6,274 bases of DNA from Maribacter sp. (GTDB lineage Bacteria > Bacteroidota > Bacteroidia > Flavobacteriales > Flavobacteriaceae). The first letter of the stretch is position 1. Each line of letters opens with the position of its first letter. Of the stretch, positions 5,353 to 6,274 are shown one piece after another. The stretch covers positions 1 through 6,274 of the forward strand of contig JAHHKH010000334.1 of NCBI GenBank assembly GCA_018679695.1, given 5' to 3'. The notes beneath the pieces were generated by a model, which worked only from the letters and a program-made list of their open reading frames with translations, was not told where the DNA came from and did not search any database. Position numbers and translations under genes: made by a program.

Positions 5353-5937
5353 CTATGAATTTGTAAGAACAATTTTGTTTTTGTCGATGATCTTCCTAAG
5401 GTTTATAAGGGCATATCGCATCCTGCCTAAGGCCGTGTTTATGCTTACACCAGTGTTTTCCGAGATTTCCTTGAAGCTCATGTCTTTATAGATACGCATT
5501 AAAAGCACTTCTCTCTGATCATCGGGCAATTCATCGATAAGATACCTTAAGTCGGTATTGATTTGGTCTTTTATCAGTTGTTTTTCTGCATTCAGCTTGT
5601 CGTCCCCAATAACAGAAAAAATATTAAAGTCATCATTGCCCTCGAACATTGGCATTCTTTTGTTTTTTCTGAAATGGTCAATAATAAGATTATGGGCAAT
5701 TCGCATGACCCAAGGCAAGAACTTACCCTCTTCGCTATAAGTACCTTTTTTCAAGGTTTTTATTACTTTGATAAAAGTATCCTGAAAAATATCCTCTGTA
5801 ATGTCCCTGTCCAACACTTTGGAATAGATGAAGCTTGAAATACGTTGGTTGTGTCTGTTAATTAAGATTTCCAGGGCTTTTTCATCTCCGCTGATATAAT
5901 CTCTTACTAGTACTGAATCTTCGATTTGTAGTTTCAT
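5353..5937 (-). CDS. Sigma-70 family RNA polymerase sigma factor, ECF-like
   Basis: This 194-residue protein has the two-domain layout of extracytoplasmic-function sigma factors. Region 2 spans about residues 24-92, including DITEDIFQDTFIKVIK (core-binding helix) and FLPWVMRIAHNLIIDHFRK (-10 recognition face). A charged linker runs from about 95 to 127. Region 4 spans about 128-183, including LPDDQREVLLMRIYKDMSF and a helix-turn-helix in GVSINTALGRMRYALINLRK. There is no sigma-3 domain and no C-terminal extension. It directs RNA polymerase to a specific promoter set that cannot be predicted here. No gene resembling an anti-sigma factor (for example a FecR-like or zinc-binding membrane protein) is adjacent; the only downstream same-strand ORF encodes 47 residues. 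The ATG at 5937 is the natural start. No TAnnTTTG box was found on its strand upstream, so how it is transcribed is unclear. Confidence 0.94.
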   Translation of the reverse strand: MKLQIEDSVLVRDYISGDEKALEILINRHNQRISSFIYSKVLDRDITEDIFQDTFIKVIKTLKKGTYSEEGKFLPWVMRIAHNLIIDHFRKNKRMPMFEGNDDFNIFSVIGDDKLNAEKQLIKDQINTDLRYLIDELPDDQREVLLMRIYKDMSFKEISENTGVSINTALGRMRYALINLRKIIDKNKIVLTNS

Positions 5938-5959
5938 ACAAAATGCTTTTTTAAGTTTG
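5926..5959 (+). promoter_or_regulatory. Putative rightward promoter overlapping the sigma factor start
   Basis: TTG at 5926-5928, followed after 23 bases by TAAGTTTG at 5952-5959, fits the Bacteroidota pattern TTG-N17-23-TAnnTTTG. It points away from the sigma factor gene into the gene-free stretch, so it would drive a gene beyond the window or a noncoding transcript. The match could be chance. Confidence 0.35.
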
Positions 5960-6274
5960 GGGCTTTGTTCAATTAAAGCTTGATTTAAGTTATCTGGTTT
6001 TACTTTGAGTTTTACACGGTCTATTCTAAAAACAGTGCTATTCTATAATTATGACCTAAAACTAGATAAAAGGGGGTGTGTGGAAAAAACTATGTTGTCA
6101 AACCCTTGGATTCTGATGTGAAACAATGATTTTTGATTTTTATCACAATATTTTAATGGAATAATAGTTGCATCGTTGATTCGTAGAAGTATTGGAATTT
6201 AATCACTATTAGCATTTAGATAATGTTCGGGTAAAACTTCATTTAAATAGGGGCAACAAAAAACCCTTGCTACC
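5938..6274. other. 337-base region with no convincing gene
   Basis: All frames on both strands are broken by stops. The longest ATG-initiated reading frames are about 20 codons and look random. Two frames entering from the right edge on the - strand stay open for 11 and 24 codons and could in principle be the tail of an unseen gene. The DNA is AT-rich with short A and T runs and a GC-richer patch near 6071-6082. I see no tRNA, no strong hairpin and no repeat array. It presumably holds the upstream control region of the sigma factor gene and possibly that of a gene to the right. Confidence 0.6.

Noticed and set aside
6249..6270. Possible hairpin from GGGGCAA...CCCTTGC near the right edge
   Set aside because: The GGG/CCC and GCAA/TTGC pairings are not nested in one stem and no T-run follows, so it is not a credible terminator.
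6199..6273. - strand frame entering from the right edge, 24 codons ending ...HYLNANSD; another at 6239-6274 ending ...LFK
   Set aside because: Both are short enough to arise by chance and neither resembles a protein I recognise.
1..6274. Search for defence systems, phage or insertion-sequence features, CRISPR repeats and tRNA genes
   Set aside because: No inverted-repeat ends, transposase, repeat array or cloverleaf pattern was seen; the genes are typical core-genome families.

Overview
The window looks like ordinary core chromosome from a member of the Bacteroidota, most likely a Flavobacteriaceae species. The basis is AT-rich DNA, matches to the Bacteroidota promoter -7 element TAnnTTTG upstream of several genes, no obvious purine-rich ribosome binding sites, and protein types and gene order (bcp, nth, small ORF, ECF-type sigma factor) that I associate from memory with flavobacteria. 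I cannot name a genus. No mobile element, CRISPR array, tRNA or rRNA was seen.

Layout. (1) Bases 86-1070, + strand: a small three-helix membrane protein (DUF4870/Tic20-like), then after a single base an alpha/beta hydrolase of the phospholipase/carboxylesterase family. (2) Bases 1067-2336, - strand: a two-gene unit in which a PhnP-like metallo-beta-lactamase-fold hydrolase precedes a membrane-anchored protein of unknown function. The last gene's stop overlaps the stop of the hydrolase from unit 1. (3) Bases 2337-2424: an 88-base divergent promoter region with one TAnnTTTG box on each strand. (4) Bases 2425-3885, + strand: a 486-residue conserved cytosolic protein of unknown function, ending at a bidirectional terminator shared with (5) bcp, a thiol peroxidase, on the - strand (3956-4408). 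(6) nth, endonuclease III, + strand (4462-5127), divergent from bcp and ending in a second bidirectional terminator that contains its stop codon. (7) Bases 5140-5937, - strand: a sigma-70 family (ECF-like) sigma factor followed by a 47-codon small ORF. (8) Bases 5938-6274: 337 bases without a convincing gene, with one plausible + strand promoter at its left edge.

Together, bcp (peroxide removal) and nth (repair of oxidised pyrimidines) both deal with oxidative damage, and a sigma factor with no recognisable anti-sigma gene lies alongside. A shared regulatory theme is possible but is inference only.

The window shows no clear sign of an undescribed multi-gene system. The most notable points are an endonuclease III that has lost all four iron-sulfur cluster cysteines (and has none at all), the uncharacterised 486- and 164-residue proteins, and the small protein beside the sigma factor.
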